A DNA stretch of 64,000 bases, from NCBI RefSeq assembly GCF_038958875.1, contig NZ_CP152407.1:3851501-3915500 (forward strand), written 5' to 3'. The position numbers and the translations under genes are program-made. The DNA comes from Acidovorax sp. FHTAMBA. Its GTDB lineage: Bacteria; Pseudomonadota; Gammaproteobacteria; Burkholderiales; Burkholderiaceae_C. The notes below the pieces were generated by a model, which was not told where the DNA came from, did no database searches, and saw nothing but the letters and a program-made list of their open reading frames with translations. How positions within the stretch are numbered: position 1 is the first letter of the stretch; each line of letters begins with the position of its first letter. Positions 46,095-54,585 of the stretch are shown in pieces.

Positions 46095-47387
46095 ATGAGC
46101 ATTACGCGCTACCTCACCGGCATCACCACCACGGGCACGCCCCATCTGGGCAACTTTGTGGGCTCCATCCGCCCTTCGGTGGCGGCCAGCCTCACTCCGG
46201 GCGTGCAGAGTTTTTACTTTCTGGCCGACTACCACGCGCTCATCAAGTGCGAAGACCCGGTGCGCATACAGCGCTCCACGCTGGAAATTGCGGCCAGCTG
46301 GCTGGCCGCAGGGCTGAACCCCGAGCACGTCACGTTCTACCGCCAGTCCGACATCCCCGAAATCCCCGAGCTGACCTGGCTCTTGACCTGCGTGACCGGC
46401 AAGGGCGTGCTCAACCGCGCGCACGCCTACAAGGCCAGTGTGGACAAGAACATCGCCGCCGGGCGCGAGCAGGACGACGGCGTGACCGCAGGCCTGTTCA
46501 TGTACCCGGTGCTCATGGGCGCGGACATTTTGATGTTCAAGGCGCACAAGGTGCCGGTGGGCCGCGACCAGATCCAGCACATCGAGATGGCACGCGACAT
46601 GGCCGCCAGCTTCAACCACCTTTATGGCGAGCACTTTGTGCTGCCCGAGGCCGCCATTGACGAGCACGTGGCCACCCTGCCGGGGCTCGATGGCCGCAAG
46701 ATGAGCAAAAGCTACGACAACACCATCCCACTGTTCAGCTCGCGCGAGCAGCTGAAAAAACTGATCGGCGGCATCCTGACCGACTCGCGCGCGCCCGGTG
46801 AGGCGAAGGAGGTGGAAGGCTCGGCCCTGTTCCAGATCTACCAGGCTTTTGCCACCCCCGAAGAGACAGCCGCCCTGCGCCAGGCCTATGCCGACGGCAT
46901 CGCCTGGGGCGATGCCAAGAACACCCTGTTCGAGCGCGTAGACCAGGTGATTGCGCCCATGCGCGCGCAGTACGAAGAGCTCATCCACAACCCCGCCCGC
47001 ATCGAGCAGACCCTGCTGGCGGGCGCCGAGCGCGCCCGCGCGCTGGCCACGCCCTTCCTCCGCGAACTGCGCGCCGCCGTGGGCCTGCGCAGCCTGGTGC
47101 AGGGCGCGGCGGCTGCCAAGCCGGCCAAAGCGGCCAAAGCCGCGTTGCCGTCCTTCAAGCAATACCGCGAGGCCGACGGCAAGTTCTACTTCAAGCTGGT
47201 GGACGCCGACGGCCGCCTGCTGCTGCAAAGCACCGGGTTTGAAGCCCCCAAGGAAGCAGGCCAGGCCATTGCGCGGCTGCAACGCGAAGGCCTGCGTGCG
47301 CTGGCGGGGCAACTGGCACTTGCAGCCGGCGTGGCCGAAGCGGATGTGGCAGCGGCGCTGGCGGCACTGGCCGCTGCGGCAGATTGA
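46095..47387 (+). CDS. trpS: Tryptophanyl-tRNA synthetase with C-terminal extension
   Basis: 430 aa class I synthetase. HIGH-type motif TPHLGNFVG at about 18-26 and KMSKS in GRKMSKSYDN at about 198. After the normal end near residue 335, an Ala/Lys linker leads to a small domain (SFKQYREADGKFYFKLVDAD) resembling the DUF1508/YegP fold. ATG 46095 is the family start. Confidence 0.94.
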   Translation: MSITRYLTGITTTGTPHLGNFVGSIRPSVAASLTPGVQSFYFLADYHALIKCEDPVRIQRSTLEIAASWLAAGLNPEHVTFYRQSDIPEIPELTWLLTCVTGKGVLNRAHAYKASVDKNIAAGREQDDGVTAGLFMYPVLMGADILMFKAHKVPVGRDQIQHIEMARDMAASFNHLYGEHFVLPEAAIDEHVATLPGLDGRKMSKSYDNTIPLFSSREQLKKLIGGILTDSRAPGEAKEVEGSALFQIYQAFATPEETAALRQAYADGIAWGDAKNTLFERVDQVIAPMRAQYEELIHNPARIEQTLLAGAERARALATPFLRELRAAVGLRSLVQGAAAAKPAKAAKAALPSFKQYREADGKFYFKLVDADGRLLLQSTGFEAPKEAGQAIARLQREGLRALAGQLALAAGVAEADVAAALAALAAAAD

Positions 47388-47396
47388 CACAAATTT

Positions 47397-47454
47397 GCTA
47401 CATTTTTGATAGCTATAAACGCTTTCTGAATAAGCGATATTGGCCAAAAATAGC
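47397..47454 (-). repeat. Dispersed palindromic repeat, copy 11 (after trpS)
   Basis: On the minus strand: GCTATTTTTGGCCAATATCG, CTTATTCAGAAAGCG, then TATAGCTATCAAAAATGTAGC. It starts ten bases after the trpS stop codon. Confidence 0.78.
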
Positions 47455-47594
47455 TATTAATCGCCTCGTCGCCGATGGGATGCCGCATGGCCTGGGGCAC
47501 AGCACTCCCGCGCCACACCAAGCGGCTCCGCCGCGTTGAGCAGCGGGGGCCGCAGCAGGTCACGCGTGCAACACAACCGGCACTCCAGAAAATG

Positions 47595-47624
47595 GAAAAG
47601 CGCGCCCCGCAGGGCGCGCTTTTC
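47595..47624. terminator. Bidirectional Rho-independent terminator between trpS and the CocE-type gene
   Basis: A 13-bp stem, GAAAAGCGCGCCC with GGGCGCGCTTTTC, around a 4-base loop; A/T runs on both sides let it serve both converging transcripts. Confidence 0.88.
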
Positions 47625-47675
47625 TTTGCACGTGCCCGCGACTTTGCAGGGCTGTTGCAAGAGTCTGCCAGCCGC

Positions 47676-49394
47676 CTAGCCGACGGTGAACGGCAGCACC
47701 AGGCGCGAGTGGTGCGCCGCGTCGCGGTAGATCTTGTGGGTGACGGGCCGGCCCACCGGCAGGTGGTAGGCATCCGGCGGCAGCAGGGCGTTGTGCTCGT
47801 CGGCGAGCGGCTCGTTGTTTGACAGCTCCACCACCAGGCGGTGGCCTGGCTTGAAGGTGTTGGCAAAGGGGTACAGGCGCAGCACGTACTCTTCGATCTT
47901 GCCCGGCTCCACCGGCACGCTGCGCGTGTGCGGGTGAACGGGGCTGCCCGCGGTGGTGCGCGCCGCGTCCAGTTCGCGGTGCGAGGCCTTGAGGTAGCCG
48001 GTGGTGATCAGCTGGCGCTTGCCCGTGGGGGCCGCATCCCACAGGCGCAGGATGAAGTTGGTGTCACTCTGGTCGATCTCGGCAAAGATGTGCGCGGCGC
48101 CGGTGCCAATCATCTCGACGCTGTCCTCGAACTTGTCGGTGGTCCAGCTCAGGATCTCGACCTTGTCGGTCACCGTCAGCGGCGCCTGGTAGAAACCGTC
48201 GGGCGCTGCGTATTCGGCGCCCATGGACGCGAACTCGAGCGACAGCTTGCCGCGCGGGCGCAGGTACAGCGCCTGGTAGTTGATCTTCTTGGGCGGCCAT
48301 TGTTCGGCGCGCAGCAGCTGGCGCGAGCCCTCCACGAACACGCTCACCGCCGGCTCGTCCATGATGCCGTTGTCGATGCCCTTGAGCCAGTGGTCATACC
48401 AGCGGAACATCTTGTCGTGCTCTTCGATGAAGGGGCGTGACTGCATCGGCGGGTAGGGGCCGATGTCCAGCTTCTTGGGGCCCTTGATCGCATGGAACAG
48501 CTCGATGGTGCCGTCCAGCGTCCAGCCGCGGCCCTGGTCCAGCTGCAGGTAAACGGGGATGTCGATGTGGGGCGCCAGCGTGATCGGGTTGCGCTCTTCG
48601 TACCAGGGGCCATCCAGCTCGTTCATCACGATGTCGAACCAGGCTTCGTGGTTCTTGGGGTAGTTGAGCACATGGACCAGGTTGGGCCAGGCGGCGATGT
48701 CCGGGTCCTGCAGGCGCTGGGCCACCAGCTGCTTGAGTTCTTGCGGCGGGTACTTCTCGATCATGCGGGACTTCACGCCGTCGGTGAACGCCCAGCCCGA
48801 GTCGCCCCCCCGGCCCTCGCGCGCCGCGCGCGGCATGAACCACATGATGCCGCCGTGGTAGGTGGTCTCGTAGAAGTCGAAGTGCCCACCGCTGATAAAG
48901 ATCGCCTTGAGGCTGGGCGGACGCTCGGCCGCGGCCAGCACCTGCATGGAGCCGAAGTAGGAGATGCCGACCATGCCGACATTGCCGTCGCACCAGGGCT
49001 GGGCCGCCACCCATTCGATGAAGTCGTAGGCATCCTGGCCCAGCGACACGCCGCCGGCGTTGTAGTTGCCGATGTGCTCGCCGCCCGAGTGGCCGGAGCC
49101 GCGCACGTCGCCGATGACATGCACGTAGTCTTCCTTGACGATGCGGGCGATGTCGCCAGCCTCGATGCAACCGTCCCACATGGGGCTGGGGCGCTTCTGC
49201 GGCGGCGTGGTCAGCGCCAGCGCCTGAAGCTCCTTGCCGTAGGGGCTGAGCGCCACCAGCGCGGGGCGCGGCTTGTCCAGCGCGCCGTGGTAGGCGTCGG
49301 CCGCCAGTTCGATGCCGTCGCGCATGGGCACACGCAGGTCCTTGCGGATGTGGATGGTTTGCCCTGCGGCATCAAATTTCTTGAAATCGGACAT
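47676..49394 (-). CDS. CocE/NonD-family (X-Pro dipeptidyl-peptidase S15-like) hydrolase
   Basis: 572 aa alpha/beta hydrolase. The nucleophile elbow GISYFGSMQ (about 125) holds the catalytic Ser; IGDVRGSGHSGGEH precedes it, and the C-terminal jelly-roll (PXPP_C) domain covers about 350-572. Members cleave esters or acyl-amides such as cocaine or glutaryl compounds; the substrate here is unknown. ATG 49394 chosen because MSDFKKFDAAGQTI begins the conserved region. The Bug solute-binding gene upstream on the same strand suggests uptake and hydrolysis of one carboxylate compound. Confidence 0.88.
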   Translation of the reverse strand: MSDFKKFDAAGQTIHIRKDLRVPMRDGIELAADAYHGALDKPRPALVALSPYGKELQALALTTPPQKRPSPMWDGCIEAGDIARIVKEDYVHVIGDVRGSGHSGGEHIGNYNAGGVSLGQDAYDFIEWVAAQPWCDGNVGMVGISYFGSMQVLAAAERPPSLKAIFISGGHFDFYETTYHGGIMWFMPRAAREGRGGDSGWAFTDGVKSRMIEKYPPQELKQLVAQRLQDPDIAAWPNLVHVLNYPKNHEAWFDIVMNELDGPWYEERNPITLAPHIDIPVYLQLDQGRGWTLDGTIELFHAIKGPKKLDIGPYPPMQSRPFIEEHDKMFRWYDHWLKGIDNGIMDEPAVSVFVEGSRQLLRAEQWPPKKINYQALYLRPRGKLSLEFASMGAEYAAPDGFYQAPLTVTDKVEILSWTTDKFEDSVEMIGTGAAHIFAEIDQSDTNFILRLWDAAPTGKRQLITTGYLKASHRELDAARTTAGSPVHPHTRSVPVEPGKIEEYVLRLYPFANTFKPGHRLVVELSNNEPLADEHNALLPPDAYHLPVGRPVTHKIYRDAAHHSRLVLPFTVG

Positions 49395-49547
49395 GGTGGT
49401 CGGTGTGTTTTCTGCGGCAACCGGGGTGGTGCCGGGCGGGCAACCGGACGTGCGTGTTTCCGCACAGCCAGCGCCAGCCACTTGCCTGAATTAAAAAATG
49501 CGACGCAGTGGCAGCGGGCTGGCCCGTCCGCCGCCGTGCTCGCCCTC

Positions 49548-50567
49548 TCAGTCGATGGTGATGCCCAGGCGCTTCACGACCGCGCCCATGCGGCCGAACT
49601 CGCGCTGCACCAGTGCAGCGAATTCCTGGCGCGACAGGGGCTGCAGCAGCACACCGCGCTCGGTCATGGTCTTGTTGAATTCGGGGCTCTTCAGCGCGGT
49701 CTGCACGGCTGCGTGCAGGCGGTCCAGGCGGTCGTCCGGCGTACCCTTGGGCGCGAACATGCCGTCCCAGCTGAACATCTCGTAATCGGGCAAACCGCTC
49801 TCTGCCAGCGTCGGCACGCTGGGCAGCGTGGGTACGCGCTTCTTCATCGTGACGGCCAGGGCGCGCAGCGTGCCGCCATTGATCTGGGGTGTGAGCACCG
49901 GAGTGACGTCGATGAAGAAATCCACGCGCCGACTCATCACGTCGATGATGGCAGTGGATGATGCCTTGTAGGGCACATGCGCCACTTCAATGCCGGCCTC
50001 CTGCTGCAGCATCGCGCAGGCCAGGTGTGATGCCGTGCCGTTGCCACCGGATGCGCAGGAGAGCTTGCCAGGGTTCTTCTTGCCGTAGGCAAGCAGTTCA
50101 CCCACCGTCTTGAACGGCGAATCCTTGCCCACCACCAGGGCCAAGGCCGTGGTTCCAAACAGCGCTACGGGCTCGAAATCGTTGATGGAATAACCAGTAC
50201 GCTTGTACAGGAAGTGGTTGGTGCCCATGGTTCCCATGGTCCCGAAAACCACCGTCTGGCCGTCTGCCGGCGCCTTGGCCACAAAGGCCGTGCCAATGTT
50301 GCCGCCAGCGCCGGGTTTGTTCTCGACCACCACGGACGTATTGAGCGGCCCGGTCAGCTGCTGGGCATACAGACGCGTGAGCGTGTCGCCCCCGCCACCG
50401 GCAGAGAACGGCGCCACGAAGGTCACCGGCGCTGTGGGCCAGGCGGAGTTGGCAGGTGCCACGCCGGGCACGAGCAGCGCCGAAGAGAACAAACCAAAAG
50501 CCAGCAATTTGCATGCTTTACGGCGGACGGGGAAACGCGGGAGCGCGATGGTGACGAACTTCAGCAT
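49548..50567 (-). CDS. Bug/TctC-family periplasmic solute-binding protein
   Basis: 339 aa: signal peptide (about 1-38), then the Bug fold with FVAPFSAGGGGDTLTRLYAQ, VENKPGAGGNIGTAFVAKAP and a C-terminal FAALVQREFGRMGAVVKRLG. Binds a carboxylate or amide ligand for a tripartite transporter; tctBA at 16-18 kb could be the partner, which is unproven. Divergent from a GntR-family regulator, with a 254-base shared control region. Confidence 0.93.
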   Translation of the reverse strand: MLKFVTIALPRFPVRRKACKLLAFGLFSSALLVPGVAPANSAWPTAPVTFVAPFSAGGGGDTLTRLYAQQLTGPLNTSVVVENKPGAGGNIGTAFVAKAPADGQTVVFGTMGTMGTNHFLYKRTGYSINDFEPVALFGTTALALVVGKDSPFKTVGELLAYGKKNPGKLSCASGGNGTASHLACAMLQQEAGIEVAHVPYKASSTAIIDVMSRRVDFFIDVTPVLTPQINGGTLRALAVTMKKRVPTLPSVPTLAESGLPDYEMFSWDGMFAPKGTPDDRLDRLHAAVQTALKSPEFNKTMTERGVLLQPLSRQEFAALVQREFGRMGAVVKRLGITID

Positions 50568-50609
50568 GCCTGGTTTTCCTGGTAGGTGACCACGAACTGT
50601 GGCCTGAAC

Positions 50610-50621
50610 AATGCATGCATT
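50610..50621. promoter_or_regulatory. Putative GntR operator site 1
   Basis: AATGCATGCATT, a perfect palindrome sharing TGCATGCA with two other sites in the same divergent control region. Confidence 0.5.
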
Positions 50622-50661
50622 GCAGCACAAAATAATCCGATGGTCTATAAAAATTCCACAA

Positions 50662-50673
50662 ATTGCATGCAAT
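50662..50673. promoter_or_regulatory. Putative GntR operator site 2
   Basis: ATTGCATGCAAT, a perfect palindrome, 52 bases from site 1 (five helical turns). Confidence 0.55.
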
Positions 50674-50783
50674 ATCGACAATTCAAGGGTTTACCCGTAT
50701 CGCCACTAGAGTGCTTCACGCCCCTGAGGAAGGTTGCACACCACCCGCCCGGCGCCAGGCAACGGATTGTTCAATGCACGGCA

Positions 50784-50795
50784 ATTGCGTGCAAA
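50784..50795. promoter_or_regulatory. Putative GntR operator site 3
   Basis: ATTGCGTGCAAA, an imperfect copy of the same word, 27 bases before the regulator's own start codon, a position suited to autoregulation. Confidence 0.5.
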
Positions 50796-50821
50796 ATCCT
50801 TCCCCACGCTTTGGAACTTCT

Positions 50822-51502
50822 ATGGCTACCCAAATCCTTTCTGTCGTCAACGAGATCAAGCGCAGGATCATCGCGGGCGACTACGCGCCGGGTGAGCGGC
50901 TGGTGGAACTGCAACTGGCCGAGAGCCTGGGCGTATCGCGCACGCCCATCCGGCTGGCGTTCGAGGAGCTGACCAAGGACGGTCTGCTCGAGCGCCTGCC
51001 CACGCGCGGATTCCGCGTGAAGTCCTTCAACCCCAAGGACCTGAGCGACGCCATCGAGGTGCGCGGCACGCTGGAAGGCATGGCCGCCCGGCTGGTGGCC
51101 GAGCAAGGGGCAGACACCCAGAACCTGCAGGTACTTCGCGATTGCCTGGAACAGGGCCAGATGCTGCTGGCGCGGGCCCGGGACGCCGGCAGGGTGCTGG
51201 ATGCGCGGCAATGGATGCTGATCAACGCGCGGTTTCACAGCGCCCTGCTGCAGGCGGCCGACAGCGCACCGCTGATCGATGCCATCGAATGCATCTCCAA
51301 GATTCCCATGGCGGCGGCGACGGCGGTCAGCATGCAGGGCGTAGCACCGCAACTCGAATACGAGTTCATTGAGCGGGCCCACCACGACCACTGTGACCTG
51401 GTGACCGCGATCGAGCGGCGCGAGGGCATGCGGGCCGAGTTCATCATGCGCGAACATGCGCGCAAGACGCGGGAAAACAAGCAGCGATTGCTCGCCAGCT
51501 AA
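50822..51502 (+). CDS. GntR/FadR-family (FCD) transcriptional regulator
   Basis: 226 aa. N-terminal winged helix (about 10-70; LAESLGVSRTPIRLAFEEL, GLLERLPTRGFRV) and a C-terminal FCD effector domain (LSDAIEVRGTLEGMAARLV; later His and Arg ligands in RFHSALLQ and REHARKT). Divergent from the Bug gene and the hydrolase, so the likely regulator of their expression in response to a carboxylate. ATG 50822; no strong ribosome site. Confidence 0.9.
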   Translation: MATQILSVVNEIKRRIIAGDYAPGERLVELQLAESLGVSRTPIRLAFEELTKDGLLERLPTRGFRVKSFNPKDLSDAIEVRGTLEGMAARLVAEQGADTQNLQVLRDCLEQGQMLLARARDAGRVLDARQWMLINARFHSALLQAADSAPLIDAIECISKIPMAAATAVSMQGVAPQLEYEFIERAHHDHCDLVTAIERREGMRAEFIMREHARKTRENKQRLLAS

Positions 51503-51588
51503 AGGGCGAATCGCCTGCAAGCGAACACCCGCACAGGCTGCCGGGCCGCCCGGGCATACACTGGCAGCCTCGCTATCTGGACAAGCCG

Positions 51589-52683
51589 ATGAACCCTGTG
51601 GCCCCCCGCCGGTGCGCCTTCCCGCCGTTCGCCTGTATGGCCAGGGATGCGTCATGGTGCTTGTTCCGTGCACCAGCGTTTGCGCTGATCGCTTTGGTAT
51701 GCGCAGCCGCCCACGCGGAAGTCGCCCGCGGCTCCGCACCAACAGCCCGCACTGCCACCTGGACAAACACCCTCGGCATGGTGTTTGTCCGTGTACCTGC
51801 CGGGAGTTTCACCATGGGTGGAATCGAGCCGCCAGAATCCCTGGCCCGCGCCTATCCCACACTGGAGGCCGCGCGTTTCACCGATCTGGCCGACGAAGGC
51901 CCCGCCCACCGGGTGACTATCGGCCAGGCGTTCTACCTGGGCCAGCATGAAGTCACCGTGGGGCAGTTCCGGCGTTTTGTCCAGGCCTCAGGCTACCGTG
52001 CGGAGTCCGAGGCAGACGGAACGGGCGGCTATGGCTACAACCCCCGCTACGACCCGGCCACCACCGTGCGGGGCGATGCTTTCGAAGGCCGCGATACACG
52101 CTATTCCTGGCGCGACCCGGGCTTTGCCCAAGGCGACGACCACCCGGTGGTCAACGTTACCTGGAATGACGCCATGGCCCTCGCTGATTGGCTGAGCCGC
52201 ACCGAGGGCCACCACTACCGACTGCCCACCGAGGCGGAATGGGAGTACGCCTGCCGCGCCGGCACCCGCACGCGTTACCCGCACGGCGACGATCCACAAG
52301 GCCTGCTGCACACCGCCAATACCTTTGACCAGGCGGCTGCACCACTGTGGCCGCGCTGGCAACAGCATGCGCTGGCCGGCAACGACGGCCACGCCTTCAC
52401 CGCGCCAGTCGGCAGCTATGGAGCCAATGCCTTCGGTTTGCACGACATGCTGGGCAATGCCTGGGAATGGGTGGCGGACTGGCACGGGGACAACTATTAC
52501 GCCCACTCCCCGCGCAACGACCCCCGCGGCCCCGCTCACGGTACGGTGCGCGTGCGCCGCGGCGGCTCCTGGCACACCTGGGCTTTTTATGCGCGCTGCG
52601 GCTACCGCAACTGGAACAGCCCGCAGACGCGCTATACGCTGGTGGGCATGCGCCTGGCAAGAGAGATCAGTGCCGCACCCTGA
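51589..52683 (+). CDS. Secreted formylglycine-generating-enzyme-like (SUMF1 fold) protein, catalytic cysteines absent
   Basis: 364 aa. Hydrophobic leader (FRAPAFALIALVCAAAHA), so exported; the internal ATG at 51637 would give a cleaner signal peptide. FGE-fold motifs: FTMGGIEPPE, HPVVNVTWNDAMALADWLSR, RLPTEAEWEYACRAGTRTRY and GNAWEWVADWHGDNY. The copper-binding cysteine pair of true FGE is missing (the loop reads RGGSWHTWAFYARCGYRNW), so it is unlikely to make formylglycine. Role unknown. Lies 86 bases after the GntR gene. Confidence 0.85.
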   Translation: MNPVAPRRCAFPPFACMARDASWCLFRAPAFALIALVCAAAHAEVARGSAPTARTATWTNTLGMVFVRVPAGSFTMGGIEPPESLARAYPTLEAARFTDLADEGPAHRVTIGQAFYLGQHEVTVGQFRRFVQASGYRAESEADGTGGYGYNPRYDPATTVRGDAFEGRDTRYSWRDPGFAQGDDHPVVNVTWNDAMALADWLSRTEGHHYRLPTEAEWEYACRAGTRTRYPHGDDPQGLLHTANTFDQAAAPLWPRWQQHALAGNDGHAFTAPVGSYGANAFGLHDMLGNAWEWVADWHGDNYYAHSPRNDPRGPAHGTVRVRRGGSWHTWAFYARCGYRNWNSPQTRYTLVGMRLAREISAAP

Positions 52684-52846
52684 CCCTGATCACCCATGAT
52701 TCCGGATGGCAGGTTGTTCTTTGGATGGGAAGACCCGTAGCTTCAGCCTTTCGGCGGTGCCGACGGCTCAGGAAGACATGCGCGCGCAGTTTGAAGACCT
52801 GGCCGCCCCCCCCGCCAAAGGACCGGAAGGCAGGCCCGGAAACCAG

Positions 52847-52884
52847 AAAGGGTTTGCTTCTATTTTCATAGCAGCAAACCCTTT
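52847..52884 (-). terminator. Stem-loop next to the att duplicate, possibly the original tRNA-Ser terminator
   Basis: A perfect 12-bp stem (AAAGGGTTTGCT / AGCAAACCCTTT) with a 14-base loop, six bases from the copy of the tRNA 3' end at 52891. The same order, tRNA end then hairpin, occurs at the real tRNA-Ser gene. The U-tract on the minus strand is weak (CTGGTT). Confidence 0.6.
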
Positions 52885-52890
52885 GGATAC

Positions 52891-52907
52891 TGGCGGAGAG
52901 GGTGGGA
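52891..52907 (-). other. Duplicate of the tRNA-Ser 3' end (distal att site of a lost island)
   Basis: TGGCGGAGAGGGTGGGA, 17 bases identical to the 3' end (CCA included) of tRNA-Ser(CGA) at 55918-55934, in the same orientation. Integrases that target tRNA 3' ends leave such copies at the far end of their element. The 163 bases between the FGE-like stop and the hairpin hold no gene I recognise. Confidence 0.75.
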
Positions 52908-53020
52908 CAGTCCCGAATCCACCAATCTCCAGAGGAGAAACCCCGAATGTTGTCGCCGACCGAAAACTGACAGTCTGAAAGGTCTGGTGCCGATCCAAAA
53001 TTGACAGGGGTGTTCAACTG

Positions 53021-53043
53021 CCCTGCTGAATTTTTCAGCAGGG
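53021..53043. repeat. Stem-loop before istA
   Basis: CCCTGCTGAA and TTCAGCAGGG, a perfect 10-bp stem with a 3-base loop, between the left terminal repeats and istA. It could stop outside transcription from entering the transposase genes. Confidence 0.6.
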
Positions 53044-53061
53044 ATGTAAGAGGTGATCACC

Positions 53062-54585
53062 ATGGACATGATTGGCAAGGTCAGGCGCATGAAGTGGCGC
53101 GATCAACTCTCTGACGGAGAGATTTGCAGAAGAACGGGACTGGCCAGAAACACGGTCAAGAAGTGGCTCAAGGCCCCCGGAGACATACCCCCGAAGTACG
53201 AGCGCAAGAAGGCTGATGGCAAGCTCACGCCATTTGTGGCGGTGCTGGAGCAGGCCCTGCGCACGGATGCGCACCGGGCCAAGAACGCAAGGCGCAGTGG
53301 CAAGGCGCTGTTTGCCCAGATCCAGGCTCAGGGATACCGGGGTGGCTATAGCGCCGTGACTGACTTCATTCGAGCATGGCGGGTGGATAGCGCCAAGGAT
53401 CCCGCCAAGGCCTTTGTGCCGCTGAGCTTCGAGTTGGGCGAGGCCTTCCAGTTCGACTGGAGTGAGGAAGGACTGCTGGTTGGTGGAGTGTTCTACAAAC
53501 TGCAAGTGGCCCATCTGAAGCTCTGCGCCAGTCGTGCCTTCTGGCTTGTTGCCTACCCTGGGCAGGGCCATGAGATGCTGTTCGATGCCCATACCCGCTC
53601 CTTCCATGCATTGGGAGGCGTTGCCAGGCGTGGCATCTACGACAACATGAAGACGGCGGTGGACAAGGTCAAGAAAGGCAAGGGGCGCATCGTCAACGCA
53701 CGCTTCTCGGCCATGTGCAGCCACTACCTGTTTGATCCGGACTTCTGCAACGTCGCCTCGGGCTGGGAGAAAGGGGTGGTGGAGAAGAACGTGCAGGACA
53801 GTCGCAGGCGGATCTGGATCGAGGCCGCCAGCAGGCGCTTCGGATCGTTTGCCGAACTCAATGCATGGCTGGGCGAGCGGTGTCGCTCGGTGTGGTCCGA
53901 CTCCGTGCATCCGATCCACAAGCAGTTCACGGTGGCAGAGATGTTGGAGTTGGAGCGCCCCCACCTCATGTCCATGCCTGTGCTGTTTGATGGGTATGTG
54001 GAGAAGCCCGCGCGGGTGAGTAGTACATGTCTGGTGGCGGTGGCGCGCAATCGCTACTCCGTTCCTTGCGAATGGGCTGGGCACCTGGTCAGCACGCGTC
54101 TGTACCCCAATCGGGTGGACATTGCCTGCGCGCAAACCATCATCGCCAGCCACGCCCGCACGCCGGGCAGTGGCCAAGTCACCTATGACTGGCAGCACTA
54201 CATTGAACTCGTGCAGCGCAAGCCCGGCGCACTGCGCAACGGTGCGCCGTTCTTGGACTTGCCTGAGCCCTTGCAGCGCTTGCGCAAATCCCTTCTGAGG
54301 CACCCTGGCGGTGACCGCACCATGGCACAGGTGCTGGCCAGCGTGCCGCAGGCGGGCTTGGACGCAGTACTGGTGGCGGTTGATCTTGTCCTTGAAGGTG
54401 CCACGCCCAATGGAAGTGTCAGTGCTGAGCATGTGCGCAATGTGCTGGCTAGGCTGAATGCGCCACCCAGGCCGGAGCATGCCAAAACCACATTGCAACT
54501 GACCAACCTCCCGCTGGCCGATACCGCGCGCTACGACCGTTTGCGCCCTACCCACAACGATAACCAAGGGGTCATCCATGTCTGA
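53062..54585 (+). CDS. istA: IS21 transposase IstA
   Basis: 507 aa. N-terminal helix-turn-helix (DGEICRRTGLARNTVKKWL), then the DDE integrase core starting FQFDWSEEGLLVGG (first Asp), with the second Asp in GIYDNMKTAVDK and the Glu in GWEKGVVEKNVQD. Complete and probably functional. ATG 53062 has AGAGGTGA upstream; a GTG at 53053 is the alternative. Overlaps istB by eight bases. Confidence 0.93.
   Translation: MDMIGKVRRMKWRDQLSDGEICRRTGLARNTVKKWLKAPGDIPPKYERKKADGKLTPFVAVLEQALRTDAHRAKNARRSGKALFAQIQAQGYRGGYSAVTDFIRAWRVDSAKDPAKAFVPLSFELGEAFQFDWSEEGLLVGGVFYKLQVAHLKLCASRAFWLVAYPGQGHEMLFDAHTRSFHALGGVARRGIYDNMKTAVDKVKKGKGRIVNARFSAMCSHYLFDPDFCNVASGWEKGVVEKNVQDSRRRIWIEAASRRFGSFAELNAWLGERCRSVWSDSVHPIHKQFTVAEMLELERPHLMSMPVLFDGYVEKPARVSSTCLVAVARNRYSVPCEWAGHLVSTRLYPNRVDIACAQTIIASHARTPGSGQVTYDWQHYIELVQRKPGALRNGAPFLDLPEPLQRLRKSLLRHPGGDRTMAQVLASVPQAGLDAVLVAVDLVLEGATPNGSVSAEHVRNVLARLNAPPRPEHAKTTLQLTNLPLADTARYDRLRPTHNDNQGVIHV

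Noticed and set aside
43669..47447. Two very long minus-strand frames (544 and 703 codons)
   Set aside because: They mirror the PHP, yciO-like, M50 and trpS genes, whose motifs are on the plus strand.
52706..52978. 90-codon frame between the FGE-like gene and the IS
   Set aside because: It runs across the hairpin, the att copy and the IS left end and shows no family resemblance.
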